45,886 nucleotides of DNA, from NCBI GenBank assembly GCA_964344625.1, contig CAYFNZ010000006.1, positions 1 to 45,886 of the forward strand, read 5' to 3'. Numbering within the stretch: the first letter of the stretch is position 1; each line of letters opens with the position of its first letter. Below the pieces are notes generated by a model. It was not told the DNA's origin and did no database searches. It was given only the letters and a program-made list of their open reading frames with translations. Made by a program: the position numbers and the translations under genes. Positions 1 through 8,556 of this stretch are shown piece after piece. Origin of the DNA: JAAYEL01 sp964344625. Its GTDB lineage: Bacteria; Bacillota; Clostridia; Tissierellales; Peptoniphilaceae.

Positions 1-3000
1 AGCGTGTACTTCTTTATCGCCCTTAAAGTCTGCAAATTTTGTCCTTATTTCTGGATTGGTAATTACTATTGTTTGATTTTTATCTTCTATATCCTTATGG
101 CTTGCTATAACTTCTCCATTAAAGGACAATTCCTCAAAGGCTACGATTGAAATACCTCTGATTGATACCAAGTCGATATTTACGCTTACTTCAATTTGAC
201 CGTCTTTACTTTCTGCAATAAATTTCTTTATTACAACTATTTCTCTACCTTCTTTGTCAAGTAATGGCTTCATAGTTTCTTTATTCATAACAACTAATTT
301 TAGTTCATATTCATCACCTATTACTAGGTCCTTAAATGATACTGTATCCGTTACCTGAACAACTCCAGTAGGTAAAAGTTCTTTTTCGTCATTGACACCA
401 GCAAATCTTGTTCCTACTTCTGGATTAGTTGTTTTTGTAGTTTGATTTTCATCATTTATATCATTGTGAGAATATACCAGCTTGTCATCCCTATATAAAT
501 CTTCAAAGACAACTGTAGTTTTTCCTCTTAGCATTTCCCCATCAACTTCAAATAGTAAAGTTACATAGCCTTGCCTTGTTTGAGCTATAAATTCAAGCTC
601 GCTTGTGTAAGGATTGCCTTTTTTATCAAGCAATGGCTTATTAGTAGCCTTGTCCATCAAAAGACCCTTAACATGGTATTTTTCACCTATTATCAAGTCC
701 TTAAAGCTTACCTTATCCTTAATAGTTACGGTCTTTGTAGGATTGTGGTTTTTCTTACCAGTCAAATCATCTTCTGCATTTGTCTTTATTTCAGGGATTT
801 TTTCATCCTCTAATTCGACAATCTTTTCTTCTCCATCTTGACCTTGACTTAAATCGATTTCATGTTTACCTTCATCTTTGAAATAGCCTTCTGGAGATGA
901 AACTTCTTCAAGGTAATATTTTCCTTTTGTTAGTAATTCAATAGTAATCTTACCATCCTTGTCAGTTATAAATTCTCCTACGCTAGTATGCCCCTTTATT
1001 TCATCAACTGCTACTAACTTGTATCTTGCACCAGCTACAGGAATTTCCTTATTTGATCCCATTTCAGTTTTTACAATTACAAGGGAAATCTTTTGGAGGC
1101 TATTTTCTATTTTAGCTTCTTTGATTACATTTTCTTTTTCTTGGGTTTTAGAAAAATCAAAACCTGTTTCATGCTTTTTATCATCTAAGACATAATTTCC
1201 ATCACTTGATAGTTCTTTAATATAGAATTTACCATCTATAGGCATTTTTTCAAACTTGCCTGTAACCACTAATTTGTTTATGGTCTTAGTTTCAGTCTTA
1301 GTATCTGATACTACTTCTTTTTCTACCTTACTTGTAAATACTTTTGTTTCAAATAAGTTGCCAGCTTCCTTTATTTCACTTTCCTTAAGCCTTGCTTCTT
1401 CTTCGGTATTGAATTTATAGACATTAATTAATTCTTTTTCAAAAACTTTTTCATAACCTACAAGTTTACCATCTTTAATTATCGGCTTATCCTTGTTATC
1501 TTTTTCTACTTCCTTAAATTCAGATACTTCATAACGGTTAATTTCTTCTATAACTTTTTCTATAACAGGAACTTGAACTTCTTCTTCAACTATAGAATTT
1601 ACATCAGCCTTAACTTTTGTCCTTGCAAGCAGACTATCTTTTTTAATAGTAATATCATTTTCCACATAATCTTCTTTTAAGAATAAACCAAATTCTGCTT
1701 CAGGATTTCTTGTAAAATACTTATCGTCCTCAAATTCTTTAGTAAAGTTAAATTCTACATCTTTTCTTTCATTGAATTTTTCTTCTGTAATTGAATGAAT
1801 CCTGATTTCTTGATTTTGTGGGGTAAATTCAATATCATAAGTCCTTGTATCTAATACATACTTATCAGGTAGGCTAACTTCTTTTAATGTATATTTGCCT
1901 AAAGCTAATTCTTTAGATTTTATAGGACTTTTAGCATTTGTTATAAGTGTATCAACTAAGTCGCCTTTTTTATGAATTAGAGTTTTCTTATCACCTGAAT
2001 ATATATCTTCTTTCGCCCTTAATTCCCATTTTGTATCTGACAAAAGATCTTTTTCAAATATTAATTTAGTAATTCCTGTCTTTTCATCAAGTTCAGTTTT
2101 CTTTAAGATAGGGGCTGTTTTTTCTAAAATTAGCCTTCCTTTTTGTGGGGTATTTTTCACTTCTTGAACAAATATCTTAACTAATCCATTATCATCAGGG
2201 ATATTAAATTTAATAGGTTCCCCATTAGGATCTAAGAAATATCCACTTGGAGCTTTTATTTCTTTTAAGACATAATTTCCCGTTGTAACCTTTTCAGGTA
2301 ATTGTACTATTCCATTTTCTCCTGTTACAAATTGTGTAATTTCTTTTGTTTCAGGATATCTTAAGGTATGTTTTACTATTTGTCCTTTATCGTCATATAA
2401 TTCAAAAACAACTCCTGCTTGTGGGATTATTTGTCCTGTTTCAGCATCTTTTTTAACTATTTGAAGGTATTTTAAGTTAGCGTAGTTTTCTAGGTTATAT
2501 TGGTATTCTGCCCAGTCTCCTTTTATTTCAACTTCAAAATCTTCTACATCAATAAAGCCTTCCTTGTGGCTTGCTTGTTTAACTAAATATCTTCCCATAG
2601 GTAACCATTTAGATGACCCCCTACCAGACTTATCAGTAATTATTGAGTCAACAAGCTTGTTGTTCCAATCATAGATATCAAATTTAATATTTGCTTCAGG
2701 TAGCCTTTCTCCTGATTGAGATGAATTTTCGAGACCTGTTTTTCCATCTTGGTGTTTTGTTATAGAAATTCTTCCATATTCAGGGATTTCATTAGTAATT
2801 ACAAGGGTATTTTCCTTGACCTCTAATTTATTTTCCCTAGCCTTAATATGATCAAGCTTTCTATATTCATCCCCATTAGCATTCATCTTATTTAGAGAAT
2901 TTAATTCATCTATTTTTTGGTTATAGATGTCAACCAAGGCTTGGGCATTTTGTGTCTTTTGACCGACTTTAGAAGTTAATTCATCGCCTGTTTCATCACC

Positions 3001-4995
3001 TATACCTTCAACCCTTACTGCTACAGGGTTTTTGTCATAGCCATTTGAATTTGTTTTTTCTATAACATCATAAATTCCTAGCTCTAGTATAGGCGATTGA
3101 ACCCTGCCATCTTTTCCTGTCTTAAGGCTTGCTACGACTGAACCTTCTTCTAGCTTACTGCCCTTTTGATGAGATTTTATTAAAATTACATCATAGGTTG
3201 CATTTTCAAGTGATGAGTTTTGACCTTGTGGAATGTTTCCAGTTATAAAATCTTCTTTTTGTAGGACAAATCTCATCTTTTGAGCCTTATTACTAATTGT
3301 AATCAAATCACCTTCAAGGCTAGCATTTTCAGATTTTCCTATTGAAATGTTTTTTGTTAAATGATTTCCTGTATTATCACCTAAAATTGAAATCTTAATT
3401 TCTTCTTTTAGGCTTACATAGCCTTGTGGAGCCCTTGCTTCTTTAAGGAAATAGGTTCCCAGTGGAAGTTCTCCACTTTCAGCATGCCCCTTTTCATCAG
3501 TTGCTAACTTACCAATAACCGCTTTATTTTCATCTAAAATGTTAAATTCCACATTTTCTAACTTAGCTTTGCTTTCAAAGTCTATTTTACTTATTTCAAA
3601 TTTGCCCTTTTGTTCTTGATTGCTTACTATTGGGGCGTTATAAATAGTTCCGTTTTCAGCTGGGTTAGTAACCTTGCCATTTTCGTTGACATAGCCTATA
3701 TAGAAATTATTCTTTGGAATTGTGTATCCCTTTGGAGCCTTAGTTTCAACGAAGGTGTAGGTTCCTATTAAGCCTTTGGGCTTGCCATCCACCTTAAATA
3801 GTTCATCTCCACCTATCTTAAAGTCATCATGAAAATCGAAATAGCCATCTTCATCAGTTTTAAATATCCAAGTTCTCACAGGACTTGTTTTTAATATTTC
3901 TTCCTTAGTTAAGTTTGTTTTTGTATAATACTTAACTTCAAATTCTGCTCCAGAAAGCGCCTTACCTTTGTCATCTTGTTTTTTTAGCATGATATTCAAA
4001 GGGTCAAACTTTGGTTTATCTGTTACCTTTAATTCTAAATCCTTGTCTTTTAATTCAACCCTATATATCTTTTGATCAAGGTAAAAGCCTTTAGGAGCCT
4101 TGATTTCTTTAACATGATATGTTCCTACTTCAAGACTTACCTTATTACTAATTCCTTGAGAATTTGTAGTTAAAGTTGCTAGTTTATTTCTATTAGCTTT
4201 TGCATCAGCATCGGACTTATATACTCCATATTGGGCATTTTCTAAAGAATATCCATATTTTGATATATCTGTTAAGGTTTTATTTTCAGATACCTTTCTA
4301 ATACTAAAATTTTGCTTTTCAGGCTCATTGTCAAATTTAAATATCAACATATTTTGATAAGGTCTTGATGACGGTCTACTTGCTTCAGCCTTGTTTCCAT
4401 AAATTGTGGCTCTTGGTATTCTATAAATTTTTAGATTAGCTGGTGCTGGAGCTTTTTTACTTAAATAGTCTACATATTGTAAGTAGCCTTCTCTAAAATA
4501 GGTCGTATTATTCTTGTTTCTATTTCCTAAGAAAAAGTGTAACAGGTGATATGCCTTATCTCTATTATTAAGTCCACCAAGTGAATATGCTACTCCCCCA
4601 TTTTCTTTTTCAAAAATTCCCGGTCCATCCCAGCCTTGTGGTACGACTACATCTTTTACAAAGTCATTTATATAGTAGACCATCTTTTTTAAATATAAAT
4701 CGTGTATCTCAACTATATTATCACTCGTAAAATTTACACTTTCACCATTATCTACTGGTGGGTGATAGTCAGGATCTTCACAGGCTATGCTCCATCCACC
4801 AGCTGATTTTAAATGAAAATATGCTGAGCCTGTAAAATCTCCACTCCTTCTATACAAAGAAAAGTTTTCAGTTTCTGCTTTAACATAATTATCTGTTGAA
4901 AAATTAGGAATAATACCTAATGAAATTATTAAAGCAAGAATAAATGATACTACTCTTTTTAACTTGTCATTAATCCTTAAATTATTATCTTTCAT
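1..4995 (-). CDS. Giant Cna-B / VaFE-repeat surface adhesin, C-terminus outside the window
   Basis: An open frame of 1,665 codons runs from the ATG at 4995 (behind GGAGAG) to the window edge with no stop. Residues 1-40 are a signal peptide: a basic start, a hydrophobic core, and a likely cleavage before AETENF. About 170 residues of N-terminal head follow, with the only Cys I see (C72, in ACEDPDYHPP). Then come about nine Cna-B/SpaA-type modules, recognisable by end motifs such as KEIKAPKGFYLD, VETKAPKGYTIP, KEARAPQGYVS and EEVSSPEGYFKD. The part nearest the edge has VaFE/T-Q type modules (VAFEEL followed by HKDIEDKNQT). Such modules normally form Lys-Asn/Asp isopeptide bonds and build protease-resistant stalks on sortase-anchored proteins. 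The LPxTG region would lie off the window, so wall anchoring is inferred. Role: adhesion or host-surface binding. Alternative: a pilus tip or backbone protein. Confidence 0.9.
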   Translation of the reverse strand, partial: MKDNNLRINDKLKRVVSFILALIISLGIIPNFSTDNYVKAETENFSLYRRSGDFTGSAYFHLKSAGGWSIACEDPDYHPPVDNGESVNFTSDNIVEIHDLYLKKMVYYINDFVKDVVVPQGWDGPGIFEKENGGVAYSLGGLNNRDKAYHLLHFFLGNRNKNNTTYFREGYLQYVDYLSKKAPAPANLKIYRIPRATIYGNKAEASRPSSRPYQNMLIFKFDNEPEKQNFSIRKVSENKTLTDISKYGYSLENAQYGVYKSDADAKANRNKLATLTTNSQGISNKVSLEVGTYHVKEIKAPKGFYLDQKIYRVELKDKDLELKVTDKPKFDPLNIMLKKQDDKGKALSGAEFEVKYYTKTNLTKEEILKTSPVRTWIFKTDEDGYFDFHDDFKIGGDELFKVDGKPKGLIGTYTFVETKAPKGYTIPKNNFYIGYVNENGKVTNPAENGTIYNAPIVSNQEQKGKFEISKIDFESKAKLENVEFNILDENKAVIGKLATDEKGHAESGELPLGTYFLKEARAPQGYVSLKEEIKISILGDNTGNHLTKNISIGKSENASLEGDLITISNKAQKMRFVLQKEDFITGNIPQGQNSSLENATYDVILIKSHQKGSKLEEGSVVASLKTGKDGRVQSPILELGIYDVIEKTNSNGYDKNPVAVRVEGIGDETGDELTSKVGQKTQNAQALVDIYNQKIDELNSLNKMNANGDEYRKLDHIKARENKLEVKENTLVITNEIPEYGRISITKHQDGKTGLENSSQSGERLPEANIKFDIYDWNNKLVDSIITDKSGRGSSKWLPMGRYLVKQASHKEGFIDVEDFEVEIKGDWAEYQYNLENYANLKYLQIVKKDAETGQIIPQAGVVFELYDDKGQIVKHTLRYPETKEITQFVTGENGIVQLPEKVTTGNYVLKEIKAPSGYFLDPNGEPIKFNIPDDNGLVKIFVQEVKNTPQKGRLILEKTAPILKKTELDEKTGITKLIFEKDLLSDTKWELRAKEDIYSGDKKTLIHKKGDLVDTLITNAKSPIKSKELALGKYTLKEVSLPDKYVLDTRTYDIEFTPQNQEIRIHSITEEKFNERKDVEFNFTKEFEDDKYFTRNPEAEFGLFLKEDYVENDITIKKDSLLARTKVKADVNSIVEEEVQVPVIEKVIEEINRYEVSEFKEVEKDNKDKPIIKDGKLVGYEKVFEKELINVYKFNTEEEARLKESEIKEAGNLFETKVFTSKVEKEVVSDTKTETKTINKLVVTGKFEKMPIDGKFYIKELSSDGNYVLDDKKHETGFDFSKTQEKENVIKEAKIENSLQKISLVIVKTEMGSNKEIPVAGARYKLVAVDEIKGHTSVGEFITDKDGKITIELLTKGKYYLEEVSSPEGYFKDEGKHEIDLSQGQDGEEKIVELEDEKIPEIKTNAEDDLTGKKNHNPTKTVTIKDKVSFKDLIIGEKYHVKGLLMDKATNKPLLDKKGNPYTSELEFIAQTRQGYVTLLFEVDGEMLRGKTTVVFEDLYRDDKLVYSHNDINDENQTTKTTNPEVGTRFAGVNDEKELLPTGVVQVTDTVSFKDLVIGDEYELKLVVMNKETMKPLLDKEGREIVVIKKFIAESKDGQIEVSVNIDLVSIRGISIVAFEELSFNGEVIASHKDIEDKNQTIVITNPEIRTKFADFKGDKEVHA

Positions 4996-5016
4996 TTTCT
5001 CTCCTTTAATTTTATT

Positions 5017-5033
5017 TTGTTCAATTTGAACAA
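5017..5033 (-). promoter_or_regulatory. 17-bp dyad over the inferred adhesin start site
   Basis: TTGTTCAA-T-TTGAACAA is a perfect inverted repeat with a one-base centre, 22 bp upstream of the adhesin ATG. It directly follows the candidate -10 hexamer, so it would cover the transcription start. This is a typical place for a repressor to bind. The regulator is unknown. Confidence 0.5.
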
Positions 5034-5062
5034 TTTATATATATAAAAAAAGAGCTAGTAAA
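5034..5062 (-). promoter_or_regulatory. Candidate sigma-A promoter of the adhesin gene
   Basis: On the minus strand, TTTACT (5062-5057) and TATAAA (5039-5034) are separated by 17 bp. The -35 box lies in the loop of the preceding terminator hairpin. The match is moderate; support comes mainly from spacing and from the dyad placed at the start site. Confidence 0.4.
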
Positions 5063-5076
5063 AAACTAACTCTTTT
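5045..5076 (-). terminator. Hairpin terminator after the G5 lipoprotein gene
   Basis: On the minus strand, AAGAGTTAGT pairs with ACTAGCTCTT, followed by a run of T. It lies 53 bp past the lipoprotein stop and upstream of the adhesin, so the two genes are probably separate transcription units. Confidence 0.6.
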
Positions 5077-5103
5077 GAATTTTTGTTATATTAAGTTTTT
5101 ATT

Positions 5104-5120
5104 TTGTTCATTTTGAACAA
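5104..5120. promoter_or_regulatory. Second copy of the TTGTTCA/TGAACAA dyad
   Basis: TTGTTCA-TTT-TGAACAA differs from the copy at 5017-5033 by one base over 19 positions. Centre-to-centre distance is 87 bp. It starts 9 bp after the lipoprotein stop codon. The repetition suggests a paired operator for one regulator. Confidence 0.45.
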
Positions 5121-5128
5121 AGAAATAA

Positions 5129-6141
5129 TTAGTATTTCCAATCCCATGCTTCTTCTTGAATAACTACGGTTTCTTCTTTTGTTTCATATCCTATTATGGT
5201 TTCAGTTACTTCAGGTTCAGCAGTTCCCCAATTACCTAAATGTCCTTGTTTGCCTAAACTTCTATGTCTATTATAGGCTTCATCTTCATCATAGAAATAT
5301 TCTATGCCTAAATCAGTCTTTACAAACCACCTATCACGTTCACTATATTCATAGATTGGGTCATTTTTATCTTCGACTGTCCTAGTTTCTGTTTTTCTAT
5401 CTTGGATTTTTACATACCTTGCAATAATTCTGTTAACTGGGTCTTTTACTACTTTTGATGATATCTCTTCTCTTGAACTTTCTACACCATTTTTATAGGT
5501 GACCTTAAAGGTTCTTTCTCTACTTCCTTCCCTACCTTCTTGTACAACCTTAGTTTCCCCACCACTTGAAGCGTAATTATCTATAGTCTTAAATGGGATT
5601 GAACTTGTTGTGCTTACAGTCTTGTAGGTATAGGTATCTTTAGGACTTGAAGGCTTAACAGGCTTACTTACCTTGTTATTATTTGCTTTACTAGGTTTAT
5701 TACTAGGACTACTTGATGGTTTTGAAGTTTGATTTTTTGAATTATCAGCTAGTTTTTTAGGCTCGCTTTCTTTTTCCTTAACCCTAAGAGTATTTTTCTC
5801 TCCTTTATTTACTTTAGNNNNNNNNNNNNNNNNNNNNNNNNNNNNNNNNNNNNNNNNNNNNNNNNNNNNNNNNNNNNNNNNNNNNNNNNNNNNNNNNNNN
5901 NNNNNNNNNNNNNNNNNTCTTTTTTTTCTTTCTCCTTATTTACCTTGGATTCTTTAGGATTTTTCTCTTTTCTATCATCCTTAGTGACCTTGCTTTCTTG
6001 TTTATCAGTTACTATTTGCGCCTTATTTTCTTTGACTTTTGTATCTACTTGGTCTTGACCATCCTTTTTACTACAAGAAGTAAGGACCAAAGAAGATATT
6101 ATGATAACAAGACCTAAAACTTGTCCTATCTTTTTTTGCAC
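5129..6141 (-). CDS. Surface lipoprotein with charged linker and G5 domain, interrupted by an assembly gap
   Basis: Translation begins at GTG 6141, eight bases after AAGGA. The first 74 residues hold a lipoprotein signal with lipobox LTSC and then a Lys/Glu-rich linker. A 100-N gap (5818-5917) interrupts the frame. Beyond it, about 228 residues run in a consistent frame to TAA at 5129-5131. They contain more Lys/Ser/Pro linker (KPSSSPSNKPSK) and a G5-like domain (VVQEGREGSRERTFKVTYKNG), and end in a Tyr/Trp/acid-rich tail finishing EEAWDWKY. The two halves are out of phase across the Ns, but the N count is arbitrary, so this is not evidence of a frameshift. G5 domains occur in cell-wall and glycan-binding proteins. 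The Cys-anchored start plus long linker suggests a membrane-tethered protein reaching into the wall. Its position just upstream of the adhesin suggests a surface-protein locus. Confidence 0.75.
5818..5917. other. Assembly gap (100 N) inside the G5 lipoprotein gene
   Basis: Exactly 100 Ns. Unlike the other two gaps, the flanks are not identical. Both flanks encode similar Lys/Glu-rich linker (SKVNKEKEKK before, KVNKGEKN after), so a tandem repeat in the linker probably broke the assembly. Real missing length is unknown. Confidence 0.9.
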
Positions 6142-6231
6142 ATTGTAATTCCTTTCTTTATATTGGTAATTATTAAGATTTTAAAAATATAGAAATAAAT
6201 ATTATTTAGATTAAAAATATTATAGAAAAAG

Positions 6232-6462
6232 CTATGTGTCCTCCTCAATTAAAAAATCATTAAAAAACTTATTAATAGTCATTTTGTAGGACTCATTAAC
6301 CATTACAAGATAAAAGTTTTTGTGTTCTGATAATACCCGTATTTTCTTGGACCTTCCATCATGCCTAATCCTATAAAATTTGTCTGGATTTAGGTGGATT
6401 CCATTTCCATCTGAATGAAAATACCTTGGATTTCTTTTTTCAAACATAACTCTCGTTTTCAT
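6232..6462 (-). CDS. Hypothetical 76-residue basic protein
   Basis: I choose ATG 6462 because AGGAG sits five bases upstream; an in-frame GTG at 6480 has no ribosome-binding site. The product begins MKTRVMFEKRNPRYFHSDGN and is rich in Lys, Arg and aromatic residues, with an acidic C-terminus (LIEEDT). There is no signal peptide, membrane segment or motif I recognise. It is a single-gene unit, divergent from the helicase gene and separated by about 190 bp. Coding status rests on a clean frame and a good ribosome-binding site. Function unknown. Confidence 0.55.
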   Translation of the reverse strand: MKTRVMFEKRNPRYFHSDGNGIHLNPDKFYRIRHDGRSKKIRVLSEHKNFYLVMVNESYKMTINKFFNDFLIEEDT

Positions 6463-6649
6463 AAAGCTCCTAACTTGCACGCATTTTTATGCCTGCTGAC
6501 CATGCCCTAGGCATGACCAATTTATTATTCATTTTCTATATAATAACATATGTGTAGAATTTTAACCTGTCTAAATTGTTAAATATATTTAATGATTTTG
6601 CTTGAAATTTACTTCTATGTTAATCTACAATAGCTATAGGAAGGTAATT

Positions 6650-8497
6650 ATGGAATTTTCAAAACAACAACAAAAAGCAATTAATCATATAAATGGTCCT
6701 GCCCTTGTGCTGGCAGTTCCAGGCTCAGGAAAGACAACCGTCCTTCTACAAAGAGTCTACAATTTAATATCCCAGGGCGTAGATCCAAAGTCCCTCTTGA
6801 TTATGACATTTTCCAAGTCTCAAGCCATTGATATGCAGGTTAAGTTCCGAAGAAAATACGCTATTAGCAACGTTTCTTTTTCTACCATCCACTCTTTTGC
6901 CTACTCAATCGTAAGGTGGAAAAACAAATTAGATAATAAGCAGATATCAGTAATTGAGACTTCTGAGAAGTTTAATAAATATAGGGTCATAGAAAGTATT
7001 TATAGTCAGGTCAATAATTCAAGAATTAGCGAGGATGATTTAGAAGAATTTTTCAGGGTAAGCGGCTATATTAAAAATACGCTTTTATCCTATCAGGATT
7101 ATAGTAAACTTTATGGTAAAAGTATTAAAAATTTTGAGACAATTTATGAAAAGTATGAATTATTTAAATACCAAAATAACTTAATTGATTTCGATGACAT
7201 GCTGGTTATGGCTCTAAGGATTCTTCAAACCAGTCCAGAAATCCTTAAATCCTTGCAGGATAGGTTCAAGTATGTACAAATTGATGAGGGGCAAGACACC
7301 TCCTTGGTTCAATATAAGATTATTTCTTTGATAGCCAAACCTCAAAATAATTTATTCATCGTAGCAGATGATGACCAGTCTATATACGGCTTTAGGGGGG
7401 CTGAAGCCAAGCAACTTTTAGATTTTAAAAAGACCTATCCCGATGCAAAAATCTATCTTATGGAGGATAATTACAGGTCTACAAAATACATTGTAGATAT
7501 GTCTAAAAAACTAATTCTTCATAATAAGATTAGGTATGATAAAAATCTGGTATCAGCCAATGAGGTCGGTGACAATATCGAAATTATCAAGGCTAAAAAT
7601 ACCAGCATACAGGCTAAATATGTCTTAAAAGAAGCAAGAGAACTCATAAAAAATGGTCAAAATGTAGCAATCCTATATAGGAATAACCTATCTGCCATCA
7701 ACCTCCTAAATCTCTTAAGTGATGATGACGACTTTTATATCAGGGACGGTAAAATAAATTTCTATTCCCACTTTATTTTAAATGACTTGATTAATATCCT
7801 TAACTTCGCAAAGGATCCTTTTGATATTAAGATTTTCGAGCAAATCTACTACAAGTTGAATATGTATTTTAAAAAGGATTTTGTAAATCAAGTGAAGTTT
7901 ATGGATCCTAATCAAAGCGTCCTTGACAGGCTAGAAGAATGCGACGGCTTTAATTCCTTCTATGTTGAGAAACTAGATTTGTTGAGATATTACCTGCGTA
8001 AAATTAATAATGGTAAATTTTATGATTCGGTTTCGCTAATTTTTAGGGACCTAGGCTATGGTGACTATCTTGAAGAGCAGGCTAGGAGGTTAAAAACTCC
8101 TATCATAACCTATAAGAGGATTATCGACTCCATCCTAAATCTAAGCCGTGGAGTAAATAACTTATATGAATTTCAAGAAAAGATTAAGGCTATACAAAGT
8201 CTACAAAGAAGTCACTCCCATGATCTATCTAACCTAACCCTATCTACCATCCATGGATCCAAGGGACTTGAATATGACAATGTCTTTATGATAGACCTAA
8301 TTGAAGATGAGTTCCCATCAGCATTTTCCCTGAAGGCTGAAGAGTCAAGCGGCATGCTGGAAGAAGAAAGGCGCCTATTCTATGTAGGTATGACCAGGGC
8401 CAAAAAGAAGTTAAAACTAATAACCATAAAAAGGCTTTTTGATACTAAAGCTAGGCCATCAATGTTCATTGAAGAAGTAATAAAAAAGCCCCTTTAA
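6650..8497 (+). CDS. UvrD/Rep/PcrA-family superfamily 1 DNA helicase, short form
   Basis: I choose ATG 6650, behind AGGAAGG; an in-frame TTG at 6602 lacks a site. The 615-residue protein has the SF1A motifs in order: Walker A VPGSGKTT near residue 28, Ia TFSKSQA, Ic STIHSFAY, Walker B variant IDEGQD (most PcrA/UvrD proteins have DEYQD or DEAQD), III ADDDQSIYGFRGA, IV EDNYRST, V STIHGSKGLEYD and VI LFYVGMTRAKK. It is ATP-dependent and should move 3'-5' on DNA. PcrA is typically over 700 residues with a C-terminal RNA polymerase-binding tail; this protein stops soon after motif VI, so it lacks that tail and is probably an accessory helicase and not the housekeeping PcrA. It is monocistronic and converges on phaC. 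Its stop codon lies inside the phaEC terminator. Confidence 0.9.
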   Translation: MEFSKQQQKAINHINGPALVLAVPGSGKTTVLLQRVYNLISQGVDPKSLLIMTFSKSQAIDMQVKFRRKYAISNVSFSTIHSFAYSIVRWKNKLDNKQISVIETSEKFNKYRVIESIYSQVNNSRISEDDLEEFFRVSGYIKNTLLSYQDYSKLYGKSIKNFETIYEKYELFKYQNNLIDFDDMLVMALRILQTSPEILKSLQDRFKYVQIDEGQDTSLVQYKIISLIAKPQNNLFIVADDDQSIYGFRGAEAKQLLDFKKTYPDAKIYLMEDNYRSTKYIVDMSKKLILHNKIRYDKNLVSANEVGDNIEIIKAKNTSIQAKYVLKEARELIKNGQNVAILYRNNLSAINLLNLLSDDDDFYIRDGKINFYSHFILNDLINILNFAKDPFDIKIFEQIYYKLNMYFKKDFVNQVKFMDPNQSVLDRLEECDGFNSFYVEKLDLLRYYLRKINNGKFYDSVSLIFRDLGYGDYLEEQARRLKTPIITYKRIIDSILNLSRGVNNLYEFQEKIKAIQSLQRSHSHDLSNLTLSTIHGSKGLEYDNVFMIDLIEDEFPSAFSLKAEESSGMLEEERRLFYVGMTRAKKKLKLITIKRLFDTKARPSMFIEEVIKKPL

Positions 8498-8527
8498 AAG
8501 GGGTAATGGCGGGGAGGCTTCCCCGCC
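8482..8527 (-). terminator. Double-hairpin terminator of phaEC overlapping the helicase 3' end
   Basis: Reading the minus strand after phaC there is a GC-rich hairpin (GGCGGGGAAGCC.. arms, 8508-8527), then a second one (CCCCTTTT/AAAGGGG, 8489-8503), then CTTTTTTA. The second hairpin includes the helicase stop codon, so the two convergent genes share it. Confidence 0.75.
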
Positions 8528-8556
8528 AAAAACTAAATGAAATTTATCTGTAAAAA

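Noticed and set aside
571..1195. Small plus-strand frames within the adhesin region
   Set aside because: They are antisense to a continuous 1,665-codon frame with clear Cna-B and VaFE motifs.
5818..5917. Frameshift in the G5 lipoprotein
   Set aside because: The phase change occurs across an arbitrary 100-N gap, so it says nothing about the real frame.
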